A stretch of DNA of 44,093 nt from an uncultured Bacteroidales bacterium (GTDB lineage Bacteria > Bacteroidota > Bacteroidia > Bacteroidales > P3): contig ONBB01000015.1 in assembly GCA_900315935.1 (NCBI GenBank), positions 1 to 44,093 on the forward strand, written 5' to 3'. The notes under the pieces were generated by a model. The model had not been told where the DNA came from. It saw nothing but the letters and a program-made list of their open reading frames with translations, and searched no databases. Of this stretch, positions 7,500 through 16,604 are shown in pieces; positions within the stretch are counted from its first letter, which is position 1; each line of letters opens with the position of its first letter. The position numbers and the translations under genes are program-made.

Positions 7500-9002
7500 T
7501 CACTCCTCGACAATCACCATCAGTCGCGACAAACCCGAAGCATTCGAGCAACCACTGACACCGGCACATCCGTTGGCGATGGTAACCTTGACCGTAGGCG
7601 GAATGAGGGGATAGAGGTAGGTCTGCAGCGACTGGATGCGCTGGTCGGTAAGAAGGCGATTGAAGGTGCGGTCATCGGTGAGGTCGTTGGTGAGCGACAT
7701 CTGAAGCGAAGTGGAGGGATTGTCATTCAGGAAGCGGACGAGCGGAGCCAGTTTGTCCATGCCATAGTCGCTGAGCTCAATGTCGACATTGGGGCCGAAG
7801 AGGTCATCCAAATAGATGCGTTCACCCATAGGAAGACGGTCCATGCGCACATCGCGGCGCGCCTCGGCGATGAGAAGCTCGCCATCGGTCTTCTCTGTAT
7901 TGACTGTTTCGAAGGCAACGAAGTAGTTGTCAAGCTGGAATGATAGGTCGTAATATTGACCGCACTGGAGGTACATACGGTAGAAACCGTCTTGGTCGGT
8001 GAAGGTGTTGCAGACCACTTGGTCGCCTTGTCTGGCGGTAACGCGGACACCGGCAAGCGTATGCTCAAAGGGGTCGGTGACCAACCCCCAAAGGAGCACC
8101 CCGTCGAGGGCACCGACGAAGGAAAAAAGCTGCGAATCGGAAGAGCCAGCATTGCGCGAGGACACCCAATAGCCATAGCCCGAGGCAGTGTCGATGGCCA
8201 TGTCGAAATCGTTCCCAGAGGCCACATTGAAGGGCTCCGGGAGCTTTTGCACACGGCTACGGCCGATGTTGAGCATGCCCACGGTGTCGCTCTGCATACG
8301 GTCGGAGATTAGGCGGGTGGCATAGATGTTATGCTTTCCACCATCGTCCTTGTGTCCGTTGGAGGCAAAGAGGAGGCAGTCACGGTAGATAGAGGGTGTG
8401 ATTTCGTCACCGGCGGAGTTGATGCGCTTGCCGAGGTTTTCGGGCTTGGCCCAGCGCTTGCCATCGAACTGCGAGTACCAAAGGTCATAGCCACCTTGAC
8501 TGCGCGGCTTGTCGGCCGAGGAAAAAATCAAGATGTTGCCATCAGTGGTGAAGGTGGGATGATGGACGGTCATGCCCTTGCTGAAGAAGAATCCTGCACC
8601 GAGGCGTACCTGCTTGACAGAGTACTTGTCGCCCTCCTGGGTGCCGCAGTAGAGATAGGAACGGCCTTTCTTGTCGCGCAGGGTAAAATAGAGGTGCCCC
8701 GACTGGGGATGGCGGACCACATAGTCGATACCTTCGGAGAACTTGGAGAATGCAGTGTCGGCCCAGAATCCGAGGAGCTGCTGGCCGCTGCGCTGCGCCC
8801 GGAGGAGAACCTCAGAAGAGAAACAATAGAGGTTGCCGTCAACGACCGAGACATTGCTGACCCGCCCCGGAAGAACAGCCATTGACTGCTGGTTGGCCGA
8901 GAAGGCCGATTCCTGGGCTCCACAGGGGGTGAATGATGAAACCTGAAGACCCAAAATCAGGCTGACGCCTATGACGGTTAACCGATGGAGTTTATTTTTC
9001 AT
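7500..9002 (-). CDS. PorE-like protein: PD40 propeller, carboxypeptidase-regulatory-like and OmpA-like domains
   Basis: 500 residues. Signal sequence at residues 1-30, then WD40-like (PD40) propeller repeats recognisable by HPTFTTDGNILIFSSAD, GGYDLWYSQFDGKRWAKPENLGKRINSAGDE and TPSIYRDCLLFASNG. A carboxypeptidase regulatory-like beta-sandwich follows (LWGLVTDPFEHTLAGVRVTA...DQDGFYRMYL), then a C-terminal OmpA-like segment (SDYGMDKLAPLVRFLNDNP ... TDQRIQSLQTYL). This order resembles PorE of the Porphyromonas T9SS, but without the TPR region, and the OmpA part lacks the usual peptidoglycan-binding HTD motif. It overlaps the end of lon by 11 bases and is probably co-transcribed with it. A T9SS or envelope role is inferred from architecture and the nearby por genes. 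Confidence 0.7.
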   Translation of the reverse strand: MKNKLHRLTVIGVSLILGLQVSSFTPCGAQESAFSANQQSMAVLPGRVSNVSVVDGNLYCFSSEVLLRAQRSGQQLLGFWADTAFSKFSEGIDYVVRHPQSGHLYFTLRDKKGRSYLYCGTQEGDKYSVKQVRLGAGFFFSKGMTVHHPTFTTDGNILIFSSADKPRSQGGYDLWYSQFDGKRWAKPENLGKRINSAGDEITPSIYRDCLLFASNGHKDDGGKHNIYATRLISDRMQSDTVGMLNIGRSRVQKLPEPFNVASGNDFDMAIDTASGYGYWVSSRNAGSSDSQLFSFVGALDGVLLWGLVTDPFEHTLAGVRVTARQGDQVVCNTFTDQDGFYRMYLQCGQYYDLSFQLDNYFVAFETVNTEKTDGELLIAEARRDVRMDRLPMGERIYLDDLFGPNVDIELSDYGMDKLAPLVRFLNDNPSTSLQMSLTNDLTDDRTFNRLLTDQRIQSLQTYLYPLIPPTVKVTIANGCAGVSGCSNASGLSRLMVIVEE

Positions 9003-11469
9003 GCTTTCTCCTTTCTTTCTTTACGGCCACCAGCGCAAGGGGCAGCGCCTGGCTCATCTCATTGATATAGTGGAACTGAAGGCCGGCGAGGTAATTCTGC
9101 TCTATATCCTCGATGTCGCGGCGGTTTTCCTCGGAGAGTATGATGTCGGTGATGCCGGCACGCTTGGCGGCCAATATCTTCTCCTTGATGCCGCCGACAG
9201 GTGTTACATTGCCGCGCAGGGTGATTTCACCAGTCATGGCCACGGTGGGCAACACCTTGCGGTGCGAGAAAGCCGAGAGCATGGCAACGAACATGGTGAT
9301 GCCTGCCGAGGGGCCATCCTTGGGGGTGGCACCTTCGGGCACGTGGATGTGCAGGTTGCTTTCTTCGAGCTGCTTGGTATCAATGCCAAACTGGGGAGCG
9401 TTGGACTTGATGTATTCGAAGGCGAGGGTAGCCGACTCCTTCATCACATCACCGAGGTTCCCGGTCATGGAGAGGGAGCCCTTGCCCTTGCTGAGGGATG
9501 CTTCGATGAAAAGTATCTCGCCACCGACGGGGGTCCAGGCTAGACCCGTAACGACACCCTCGCGGGGCTGGCGCTGGCGGCGTTCGCTGCTGTGGATAGG
9601 TAGACCTAGCACCTGGTGCATTTCGGCGGCATCGACCGCAGCCTTGCTCTTGGTGCCGGTTTCGAGGAGAACCACTCGGTGGCGCACCAGCTTGGAGAGC
9701 TGCTTCTCGAGCTGGCGCACACCAGCCTCGCGGGTGTAGTCGTTGATGAGGGTGCGCAGCTGGTCGTCGGAGAAACGGAGGGTGCGGCCGTCCAGCACAT
9801 TGTCGCGCATGACTCGCGGCAGGATGTGGCGGCGGGCTATCTCAAGCTTCTCCTCGATGACGTAGCCGGAGAAGTCGATGACCTCCATGCGGTCGAGCAA
9901 GGCGGGCGGTATGTCGGAAAGCGAGTTGGCTGTGGCGATGAAGAAGACGTGGGAGAGGTCGTAGTCGAGGTCGACGTAGTTGTCGTGGAAGTGGCAGTTC
10001 TGCTCGGGGTCGAGCACTTCAAGCAGGGCGGAGGCGGGGTCTCCGTGGAAGGAGGCATGCTGCACTTTGTCGATTTCGTCGAGGACAAAGACCGGGTTGG
10101 AGGTCTTGGCCTTGACGATTTCCTGCATGATGCGGCCGGGCATGGCGCTGACGTAGGTACGACGGTGGCCGCGTATCTCGGCCTCGTCGTGCAGGCCGCC
10201 GAGGGCTACACGGCGGTAAGGACGGCCGAGGGCGTCGGCGATGGAGCGGCAGATGGAGGTCTTGCCGGTGCCGGGAGGGCCAACGAGGCAGAGCACCTGG
10301 GCTTTCGACTGGCGGCCGCGCTCGGCTTGGCGCTTGCGCACGGCGAGGTATTCTATGATGCGCTCCTTGACCTTCTTGATGCCGAAGTGGTCGCGGTCGA
10401 GGATGCGGCGGGCTTCGGCAATGTCGTATGTCTCGGAGGTGGCGGTGGTCCAGGGGATGTCGAGGAGGGTCTCGAGGTAGGTGAACAGCACCGTGTAGTC
10501 GGACGACTGGGGGTGGATGCGGGCCATTTTGGAGAGTTCCTTGGAGAAAGCCTGCATGACGTACTCCGGCAGCTGGAGGCTGTCGGCGCGCTTGCGCAAT
10601 TCCTCGACGTCGGGTGCAGCCTCTGGGCTGAGGGCCTGGGTGCCAAGTTCTTCCTGAATGACGCTCATCTGCTGGCGGAGATAGTACTCGCGCTGCTGGC
10701 GATCCAGCTCCTCGCGGGTCTTGGTGTCGATGGCGCGGCGCAGCTCGTCGAGGCCGCGGAGGGTGCTCAAATGCTCCAGCATGAGGTCGACACGGGCGGG
10801 ATAGTTGTCGCAGACCAGGAGGTCGTACTTCTGCTTGGCCTCGACATCGAGGTGTGTGGCGGCGAAGTTGACGAAGATTTTGTCGCTGCCGATGCCGGCG
10901 AGCATGGGAGCGATGTCCTCGTCGCCCATACGCGGGCGCATGACCTCGATGAATTGCTTGCGGAGCAGCTTCATCTTGCGCTGGAAGTCGCGCGCGTCCA
11001 TGCCGACGGTGGACTCGGGAGCCAAGGCGACGGTGCCGCGGAGGTAGGGAACCGTGGAGTTGATCCAAAGGGAGTGGCAGCGGGTGATGCCCTGAAGGAT
11101 GGCGACCGAGATGTCGTCCCTGAAGGTAAACACCTTGAGAATCTTGGCGACCACACCCACGGGGCAGAGGTCGTGCATCGAGGGTTCCTCGACGTCGTTG
11201 AGCTGGGTGAAGACAGCCACGTGCGACTGCGTGCCGCCGAGGTCGTCCAAAAGGCGGCGCGACTTGGCACGCTGTGCCGCAATGGGAATGATGACGCCGG
11301 GGAAAAGCACTTGGTCCATCACCGGCAGCACGGCCAGTTCGGACTCGATGCTGTCGTCGGTGAGCAGCACGTCCTCGTCGATTGAGTCAATCATCGGGAC
11401 TATATTGGCGCGGACGTTGATGTCCTTGGATATCATATTGGCTAGGTCGTCGAGGGTCATTTTCTTCAT
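8992..11469 (-). CDS. lon: ATP-dependent protease Lon
   Basis: 825-residue cytosolic AAA+ protease that degrades misfolded and regulatory proteins. LON substrate-binding domain from about residue 45 (LAVLPVMDQVLFPGVIIPI), coiled linker (YYLRQQMSVIQEELG), AAA+ module with Walker A GPPGTGKTS near residue 397 and Walker B FVLDEIDKV, sensor segment, and a C-terminal protease with the Ser-Lys dyad: Ser721 in DGPSAG and Lys764 in GGIKEKI, spaced 43 residues as in E. coli Lon. Complete, normal length. The leader of about 150 bases carries an 11-bp-period array (11510-11569) with the same boundary box as at dnaK. The 3' end overlaps the PorE-like gene. Confidence 0.97.
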   Translation of the reverse strand: MKKMTLDDLANMISKDINVRANIVPMIDSIDEDVLLTDDSIESELAVLPVMDQVLFPGVIIPIAAQRAKSRRLLDDLGGTQSHVAVFTQLNDVEEPSMHDLCPVGVVAKILKVFTFRDDISVAILQGITRCHSLWINSTVPYLRGTVALAPESTVGMDARDFQRKMKLLRKQFIEVMRPRMGDEDIAPMLAGIGSDKIFVNFAATHLDVEAKQKYDLLVCDNYPARVDLMLEHLSTLRGLDELRRAIDTKTREELDRQQREYYLRQQMSVIQEELGTQALSPEAAPDVEELRKRADSLQLPEYVMQAFSKELSKMARIHPQSSDYTVLFTYLETLLDIPWTTATSETYDIAEARRILDRDHFGIKKVKERIIEYLAVRKRQAERGRQSKAQVLCLVGPPGTGKTSICRSIADALGRPYRRVALGGLHDEAEIRGHRRTYVSAMPGRIMQEIVKAKTSNPVFVLDEIDKVQHASFHGDPASALLEVLDPEQNCHFHDNYVDLDYDLSHVFFIATANSLSDIPPALLDRMEVIDFSGYVIEEKLEIARRHILPRVMRDNVLDGRTLRFSDDQLRTLINDYTREAGVRQLEKQLSKLVRHRVVLLETGTKSKAAVDAAEMHQVLGLPIHSSERRQRQPREGVVTGLAWTPVGGEILFIEASLSKGKGSLSMTGNLGDVMKESATLAFEYIKSNAPQFGIDTKQLEESNLHIHVPEGATPKDGPSAGITMFVAMLSAFSHRKVLPTVAMTGEITLRGNVTPVGGIKEKILAAKRAGITDIILSEENRRDIEDIEQNYLAGLQFHYINEMSQALPLALVAVKKERRKHEK

Positions 11470-11509
11470 ATCGGTAGGCGGATGGTAGGTGTTCTGTTGG
11501 CAAATACAA

Positions 11510-11569
11510 GGGGTTCTCTAGGGCCGTTCTTCGTCTGTTCTTCGTCTGTTCTTCGTTTGTTCGTTCCTT
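11510..11569 (-). repeat. 11-bp-period array in the lon leader
   Basis: Boundary box GGGGTTCTCTAGGG (11510-11523), then GTTCTTCGTCT twice, GTTCTTCGTTT and a degenerate GTTCGTTCCTT, all exactly 11 bases. Unit sequence differs from the dnaK array but the box and the period are the same, and the orientation towards the downstream gene is the same. Confidence 0.8.
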
Positions 11570-11622
11570 TTTCTCGCGGTCGGAGTGCCTGGAGCAGAGC
11601 CAACAGGTGGGTTGGAAATTTG

Positions 11623-11630
11623 CAAAAGTA
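11623..11630 (-). promoter_or_regulatory. Probable -7 box of lon
   Basis: CAAAAGTA on the plus strand reads TACTTTTG on the minus strand, a perfect -7 box, about 155 bases upstream of lon. No TTTG lies at the expected -33 position, so it may need an activator or be weak. The array at 11510-11569 would be transcribed in the 5' leader. Confidence 0.55.
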
Positions 11631-11675
11631 CGATTTTTTCCTGAATGGGGAGTGTTAATTATTTATAAAAGATGG

Positions 11676-14156
11676 TTATTCCTGAAAATAAACACGTTTC
11701 ACACGTGGCGACACGGCAGTGAGCATCTCGTAGGGGATGGTGCCTGCGGCGGCGGCGTTGCGTTGCAGCAGGTCGCCGTGGCCAAAGATGAGCACCGGGT
11801 CGCCCTCCTGGCACGGCACACCGGTAACATCGGCGAAACACATATCCATGCAGACACTGCCGATGAGCGGCACCTCGGCACCACCCACCATCACACGCCC
11901 CTGCCCATGGCCCAGGTGGCGGTTGAGGCCGTCGGCATAGCCGATGGGGAGGATGGCGATGCGCGAAGGACGCTGGGCCTTCCAGCGGCAGTTGTAGCCC
12001 ACGCTGTCGCCCGCCGGAATGTCCTTGAGCTGCGAGATGCGCGCCACGAGGTGGCTGACGGGCAGCAATGCCTGCTGCACCCCGGGCTGCGGCGCCACGC
12101 CGTAGAGGCCGATACCGAGACGCACCATGTCCATCTGCGCCTCGGGGAAGCGCACGATGCCCGACGAGTTGAGCACGTGGCGCAGTATGCGCTGGTCATC
12201 GGCCTTGGGAATCAAACCGTCAATCCGATTTGCCCATGCGGTGAAGCTGTTGATTTGCTGACGGGTGAAGTGATCCATCTCCGCATCCTCGCTGCAGGCC
12301 AGGTGGGTGAAGATGCTGCGCACCTGCAGGGCAGGGTGCAGCTCACCGAGACGGGCTGCAAGCGCCTCGATGTCAGCCTCTCCGAAACCCAAACGGTGCA
12401 TGCCGGTATCGAACTCGAGGTGTATCGGGAACGCCTCGGTGGCGTAGATGGTCGCGTGGCGCGCAAAGAGGTCGAGTATGCGGAAAGAATAGATGTCGGG
12501 TTCCAGCCGGTAGCGCACAATGTCGTCGAAGGCGGCCTCCTCGGGGTTCATCACCATGATGGGCAGGGCAATGCCGTTGCGACGCAGCTCAACCCCCTCG
12601 TCGGCATAGGCCACGGTGAGGTAGTCCACATGGTGCTGCTGCAACACCGAAGCCACCTCGGCCTTGCCGGCCCCGTAGGACGACGCCTTGACCATGGCCA
12701 TGAGTTTGGTGGACGGCTTGATGTGCGAACGGAAATAATTGAGGTTGTGCACCATGGCGGACAGGTCAACTTCGAGAATGGTCTCATGCGAGCGGCGCTG
12801 CAGCAGCTTGGCCACCTTCTCGAACTCAAAGGCGCGTGCACCCTTGAGGAGAATGGTCTCGCTCTGGAAGAGGTTGAAATCGAAGTCGTTGATAAAGTCA
12901 GAGGTGGAGGCGTAGAACGTGGCGTTGAGCCCGGTGAAGCAGTCCTTCTGGCGGCTCAGGGCCGGCCCGATAGCCACCAGGCGGGTGATGCCTCGCTGCG
13001 CCAACAGGGCGGCCACCTGCATATAGAGCTCGTTCTCAAGCATTCCCGTCTGGAAAAAATCGCTCAAGATGAGCGTTTTGTTGAAATGCCGGCGGTCGTG
13101 CTGCAGGAAATCGAGCGCGATGGAGAGCGAGTTGAAGTCGAGCGAATAGCTGTCGTTGATGAGCATGCAGTTGCCGATGGCGTCAATAATCTCAAGGCGC
13201 ATCGTAACGGGCGTGAGTCGCGGCATGCGTTTCGAGATTTCCAACCCGCTGTAGCCAAGGTACACCATGAGTGCGAGACAGTGCATGGCGTTTTCAATAG
13301 AAGCCTGGTCGGTGAAGGGTATCTGGAAATCCTCGCAACAGCCAGCACGGAAGGTGATGTTGGTGCCGCCGCGGCCATTTTCACTGACCCGGATAATCTG
13401 CACATCGTTCTCCTCGGAGGTACCCCAGGTGAAACGCTCGATGTTGCGGAAGCCCTCGATGGAACTGATGGCGTTGTGTATCTCCTTGTGATCGGTGCAG
13501 TAGATGAGGGTCTTGCAGTGGGTAAAAAGCTGCAGCTTTTCGGCAATCTTCTGCTGCCGCGTGAGGAAATGCTCGTCGTGGGCCTGGCCCACGTTGGTGA
13601 AGATGCCGACGGTGGGGTTGATGACATGGCGCAGATGCTCCATCTCGCCCGTCTCGGAGATGCCCGCCTCGAAGACTGCCATATCGGCCTCGGGCGAGAG
13701 CTGCCACACCGAAAGCGGGACACCTATCTGCGAGTTGTAGCTCTTGGGGCTGGCCACGATGCGGTGGTCTTTCGAGAGGAGCTGCACTATCCAGTCCTTG
13801 ACCACAGTCTTGCCATTGCTGCCGGTAATGCCGATGACGGGGATGTCGAACTGGGCGCGGTGGTGGGCGGCCAAACGCTGCATCGCCCTCACCACATTGT
13901 CAACAGGCCAGTAGTTGGCATCGGCGTGCGAAGGCTCGCAGTCCTCCGGCACTACAAAGTTGCGCACTCCGGCGGCATAAAGCTCGCTGATATATCGGCA
14001 GCCGCTGTTGTTCTTGGTGGGGATGGCAAAAAAGAGCGTTCCCGCCGGCGCCGACAGCTTGCGGCTGTCGGTCAGCAGGTGGAGGATATCGGCTTCGGGC
14101 AATGCCACTTGGGGAGCCCGAGACTTGATGATGGCGGCTATTTCAGATGCTTTCAT
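11676..14156 (-). CDS. Bifunctional MurF ligase / alanine racemase
   Basis: 826 residues. N-terminal half is a MurF-type Mur ligase: LLTDSRKLSAPAGTLFFAI, P-loop GITGSNGKT (residues 109-117), FTNVGQAHDEHF and NDSYSLDFNS. The C-terminal half, from about residue 455, is an alanine racemase: EVDLSAMVHNL, PLP-lysine motif AMVKASSYGAG, then LEFDTGMHRLG and VGYNCRWKA. Alanine racemase makes D-Ala, and MurF uses D-Ala-D-Ala, so the fusion links consecutive wall steps. Such fusions are common in Bacteroidota beside a stand-alone MurF (here at 2483). The canonical EMGA motif is replaced by FEAGISETGE, so ligase activity of this half is uncertain. Start at 14156 chosen by the ATGA overlap with the upstream gene. 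Confidence 0.93.
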   Translation of the reverse strand: MKASEIAAIIKSRAPQVALPEADILHLLTDSRKLSAPAGTLFFAIPTKNNSGCRYISELYAAGVRNFVVPEDCEPSHADANYWPVDNVVRAMQRLAAHHRAQFDIPVIGITGSNGKTVVKDWIVQLLSKDHRIVASPKSYNSQIGVPLSVWQLSPEADMAVFEAGISETGEMEHLRHVINPTVGIFTNVGQAHDEHFLTRQQKIAEKLQLFTHCKTLIYCTDHKEIHNAISSIEGFRNIERFTWGTSEENDVQIIRVSENGRGGTNITFRAGCCEDFQIPFTDQASIENAMHCLALMVYLGYSGLEISKRMPRLTPVTMRLEIIDAIGNCMLINDSYSLDFNSLSIALDFLQHDRRHFNKTLILSDFFQTGMLENELYMQVAALLAQRGITRLVAIGPALSRQKDCFTGLNATFYASTSDFINDFDFNLFQSETILLKGARAFEFEKVAKLLQRRSHETILEVDLSAMVHNLNYFRSHIKPSTKLMAMVKASSYGAGKAEVASVLQQHHVDYLTVAYADEGVELRRNGIALPIMVMNPEEAAFDDIVRYRLEPDIYSFRILDLFARHATIYATEAFPIHLEFDTGMHRLGFGEADIEALAARLGELHPALQVRSIFTHLACSEDAEMDHFTRQQINSFTAWANRIDGLIPKADDQRILRHVLNSSGIVRFPEAQMDMVRLGIGLYGVAPQPGVQQALLPVSHLVARISQLKDIPAGDSVGYNCRWKAQRPSRIAILPIGYADGLNRHLGHGQGRVMVGGAEVPLIGSVCMDMCFADVTGVPCQEGDPVLIFGHGDLLQRNAAAAGTIPYEMLTAVSPRVKRVYFQE

Positions 14157-15436
14157 GAGATTTGCTTTATCACGTGGTGCCCAATGCGGCAGTCGAGGCA
14201 TCGGCGGCTGTTGCAATAGTTGGTTTTCAATTGGATAAGAGCCTGCGACTGGGCGGCATTGGCTGGCTGCAGCCCGGCATCGGTCCATTGGCGAACAATG
14301 CGGTTGTTCTCTGCGCCCATCTGCTCCAGCAGCGCCACTGCCTGATCCTTGTACTGCTGACTGCCCATCATCTCGCCGTAGACGAACAGCAGCGGCACCC
14401 AGGCATTGATAATCAACAGGTCGGCCTGCATGCGCCCCAGCTGCTTCACGGAGCTCTTGGGGGTCGGACGGTCGAAGTGATAGTGGTTGTCCCAGTAGGG
14501 AGAGGCTTGGCAGTTAAACAGACGCGCAATGGCCGCAGCGTCCGTCATGGTGAGCAGCGTGGAGAAAAGGCTCGACGTGGAAGAGAGCAAATGCGCCATC
14601 TGGCTGATGCGGATGGTCGGGAAAGCCGACGGGCGCAGGCGGAAGAAACGCCAGAGATGGCCATCGACGGGCACCAGCGAGGCACCAGCGCGCAGAGCCT
14701 CATAGTCGGACTGCAGCTGGCGGGGATAATCATCGTCGAAGTTGCCCTCCAACAAACCAGCCTGCCCCATGAGCAACGCCTCCAAGCGCTGGGGATTGTC
14801 CTTCCAGCGGGCCAAAAGGCCGGGAGTGGTGGCCTTGGCCAGGAGCTCGAACGGCAGGGCATTGACATTGCCACCGAAATAATGAGCCAACAGCCAATAG
14901 CAGGTCTGTTCCCATCCGCCGCGGCTCTCGTCGAGCAGCCGACGCACCACCTCGGACTTGGCCTGGATGCGCTCCACTGTGAGGCGGTCCAAGAACGAGT
15001 TGACCACCAGCGCCGGCACCTGCGAAAGACGCCTGGCGCAAGGGATGCCCTCGGCAATGGACGGCGTCATCAGAGAATCATAGTTGGCCACAATCGAGGG
15101 ATGCAGGAAGCGGCGCAACTCAAGGGTAGCCGGCGAGGTGCCGTTCTCCAGACGAATGTCGGCATCGTGCTCGTAGACCACATGGAGAACAACATTGTTG
15201 TATGCTTTGTCGGAAGAATGGCGATGGGCGTTCCAGTCGGAGCTACGGAGGTGAACCTCTATGTTGCCGGCCCACTCCACACCGCCAACGGCAATGCGAG
15301 CGTTGAAGAAATCGGGACCCGCATCGCGGTTGAGGGTTCCGGCACTCAAAACGACAACGGGCTGGCCATCAACGGTGGCCAGCCTCTTGTCCAGCATCTG
15401 GTGCTGCCATAGGTAGTGCAGGAACGCCTCGGTCAT
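14153..15436 (-). CDS. DUF2851 family protein
   Basis: 427 residues, no signal peptide and no membrane segment, so probably cytosolic. The beginning (EAFLHYLWQHQML, GTLNRDAGPDFFNARI, WAGNIEVHLRSSDW, NNVVLHVVYEHD) is characteristic of the DUF2851 family, which is nearly confined to Bacteroidota and has no established function. The conserved Asp/Glu/His-rich strands (NRDAGPDF, EVHLRSSDW) could suggest a nuclease-like core, but this is not proven. A Cys-rich end motif (CNSRRCLDC) may bind metal. Its start lies one base from the dnaJ stop and its stop overlaps murF-alr, placing it in a grpE-dnaJ-DUF2851-murF/alr operon. Confidence 0.85.
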   Translation of the reverse strand: MTEAFLHYLWQHQMLDKRLATVDGQPVVVLSAGTLNRDAGPDFFNARIAVGGVEWAGNIEVHLRSSDWNAHRHSSDKAYNNVVLHVVYEHDADIRLENGTSPATLELRRFLHPSIVANYDSLMTPSIAEGIPCARRLSQVPALVVNSFLDRLTVERIQAKSEVVRRLLDESRGGWEQTCYWLLAHYFGGNVNALPFELLAKATTPGLLARWKDNPQRLEALLMGQAGLLEGNFDDDYPRQLQSDYEALRAGASLVPVDGHLWRFFRLRPSAFPTIRISQMAHLLSSTSSLFSTLLTMTDAAAIARLFNCQASPYWDNHYHFDRPTPKSSVKQLGRMQADLLIINAWVPLLFVYGEMMGSQQYKDQAVALLEQMGAENNRIVRQWTDAGLQPANAAQSQALIQLKTNYCNSRRCLDCRIGHHVIKQIS

Positions 15437-15437
15437 A

Positions 15438-16589
15438 TTAACTGAACATTTCCTTCATTTTGTCGAAGAAACCTCGTTCCTGCTTGGTGGGATTGGGCTG
15501 GAAGTTGGGATGCTTACCCAACTCCTCGAGCATTTTTTTCTCTTCTTTGGAGAGGTCTTTGGGAACCCACACATTGAGGCTCACCAGAAGGTCGCCACGG
15601 CCATAGCCGTTGACCACCGGCAATCCCTTTCCGCGCAGGCGAACCACGCGCCCCGACGGAGTGCCGGCATCAATCTTTATTTTCACCTTGCCGTTGAGGG
15701 TGGGTATCTCGACAGAAGCACCGAGGGCTGCATCGGCAAAGGTAATGAAGGCGTTGTAGTAAAGGTTGGCATCCTGGCGCTCGAAGATTTCATGCTCCAC
15801 CTCCTCAACCAGCACGATGAGGTCGCCTGGCACTCCGCCACGCGGGGCGGCATTACCCTGGCCCGACACGGCGAACTGCATGCCATCCTGCACACCGGCG
15901 GGGATGTTGATGGTGATAATCTCCTCGCTCTTGACAATGCCGTCGCCATGACAGTCGTGGCATTTGTCCTTCACAATACGCCCTTCGCCTCCGCAGTTGG
16001 GGCAGGCACTTTGGGTCTGCATCATACCGAGCATGGTGCGTTTGGTTTCCATGACCACTCCCGTGCCGTGGCAGTGGGGACAGGTCTCCAACTTGCCGTC
16101 ACGCGAGCCGCTGCCGTTACATGTCTTGCACGGCACATACTTGCTGACTTTGATTTTCTTCTCGCAGCCACAATCAATCTCTTCGAGGGTGAGCTTGACT
16201 TTGATGCGCAGGTTGCTTCCCCGCATGACACGCCGTTGCGCGCCGCCGCCACCAAAGCCGCTGAAACCACGGAAACCACCACCTCCAAAGAGGTCGCCGA
16301 AGATGCTGCCGAACTGGGAGAAGATGTCGTTCATATCCATACCACCTTGACCATAGGCGCCATCGACGCCGGCATGGCCAAACTGGTCATATCGAGCTTT
16401 CTTGTCGGGGTTGCTGAGCACATCGTATGCCTCGGCAGCCTCCTTGAACTTCTCCTCGGCCTCTTTGTCGCCTGGGTTGCGGTCAGGGTGATACTGCAAA
16501 GCCAACTTGCGGTAAGCCTTCTTCAACTCATCGGCAGTAGCACTTTTGCTTACTCCGAGTATCTCGTAATAATCTCTTTTAGTTGCCAT
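15438..16589 (-). CDS. dnaJ: Chaperone DnaJ (Hsp40)
   Basis: 383 residues. J domain ([23 protein letters not shown] region, with the HPD motif in [10 protein letters not shown]), then a Gly/Phe-rich stretch (about 75-125), four zinc-finger repeats ([32 protein letters not shown]) and the C-terminal substrate-binding domains with IPAGVQDGM and GDLLV. All Zn cysteines are intact. It delivers substrates to DnaK and stimulates its ATPase. It starts 15 bases after the grpE stop and ends one base before the DUF2851 start, so it is the second gene of a tight operon. Confidence 0.98.
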   Translation of the reverse strand: MATKRDYYEILGVSKSATADELKKAYRKLALQYHPDRNPGDKEAEEKFKEAAEAYDVLSNPDKKARYDQFGHAGVDGAYGQGGMDMNDIFSQFGSIFGDLFGGGGFRGFSGFGGGGAQRRVMRGSNLRIKVKLTLEEIDCGCEKKIKVSKYVPCKTCNGSGSRDGKLETCPHCHGTGVVMETKRTMLGMMQTQSACPNCGGEGRIVKDKCHDCHGDGIVKSEEIITINIPAGVQDGMQFAVSGQGNAAPRGGVPGDLIVLVEEVEHEIFERQDANLYYNAFITFADAALGASVEIPTLNGKVKIKIDAGTPSGRVVRLRGKGLPVVNGYGRGDLLVSLNVWVPKDLSKEEKKMLEELGKHPNFQPNPTKQERGFFDKMKEMFS

Positions 16590-16604
16590 AACTTTAACTC
16601 ATAA

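Noticed and set aside
9616-11385. 589-codon open frame antisense to lon
   Set aside because: Val/Gly/Asp/Glu-rich composition without motifs, typical of an antisense frame in GC-rich DNA; Lon motifs are complete on the other strand.
11607-14219. 870-codon open frame on the plus strand, antisense to murF-alr
   Set aside because: It mirrors the codon bias of the minus-strand gene, has no recognisable domain, and the opposite strand has complete Mur ligase and racemase motifs.
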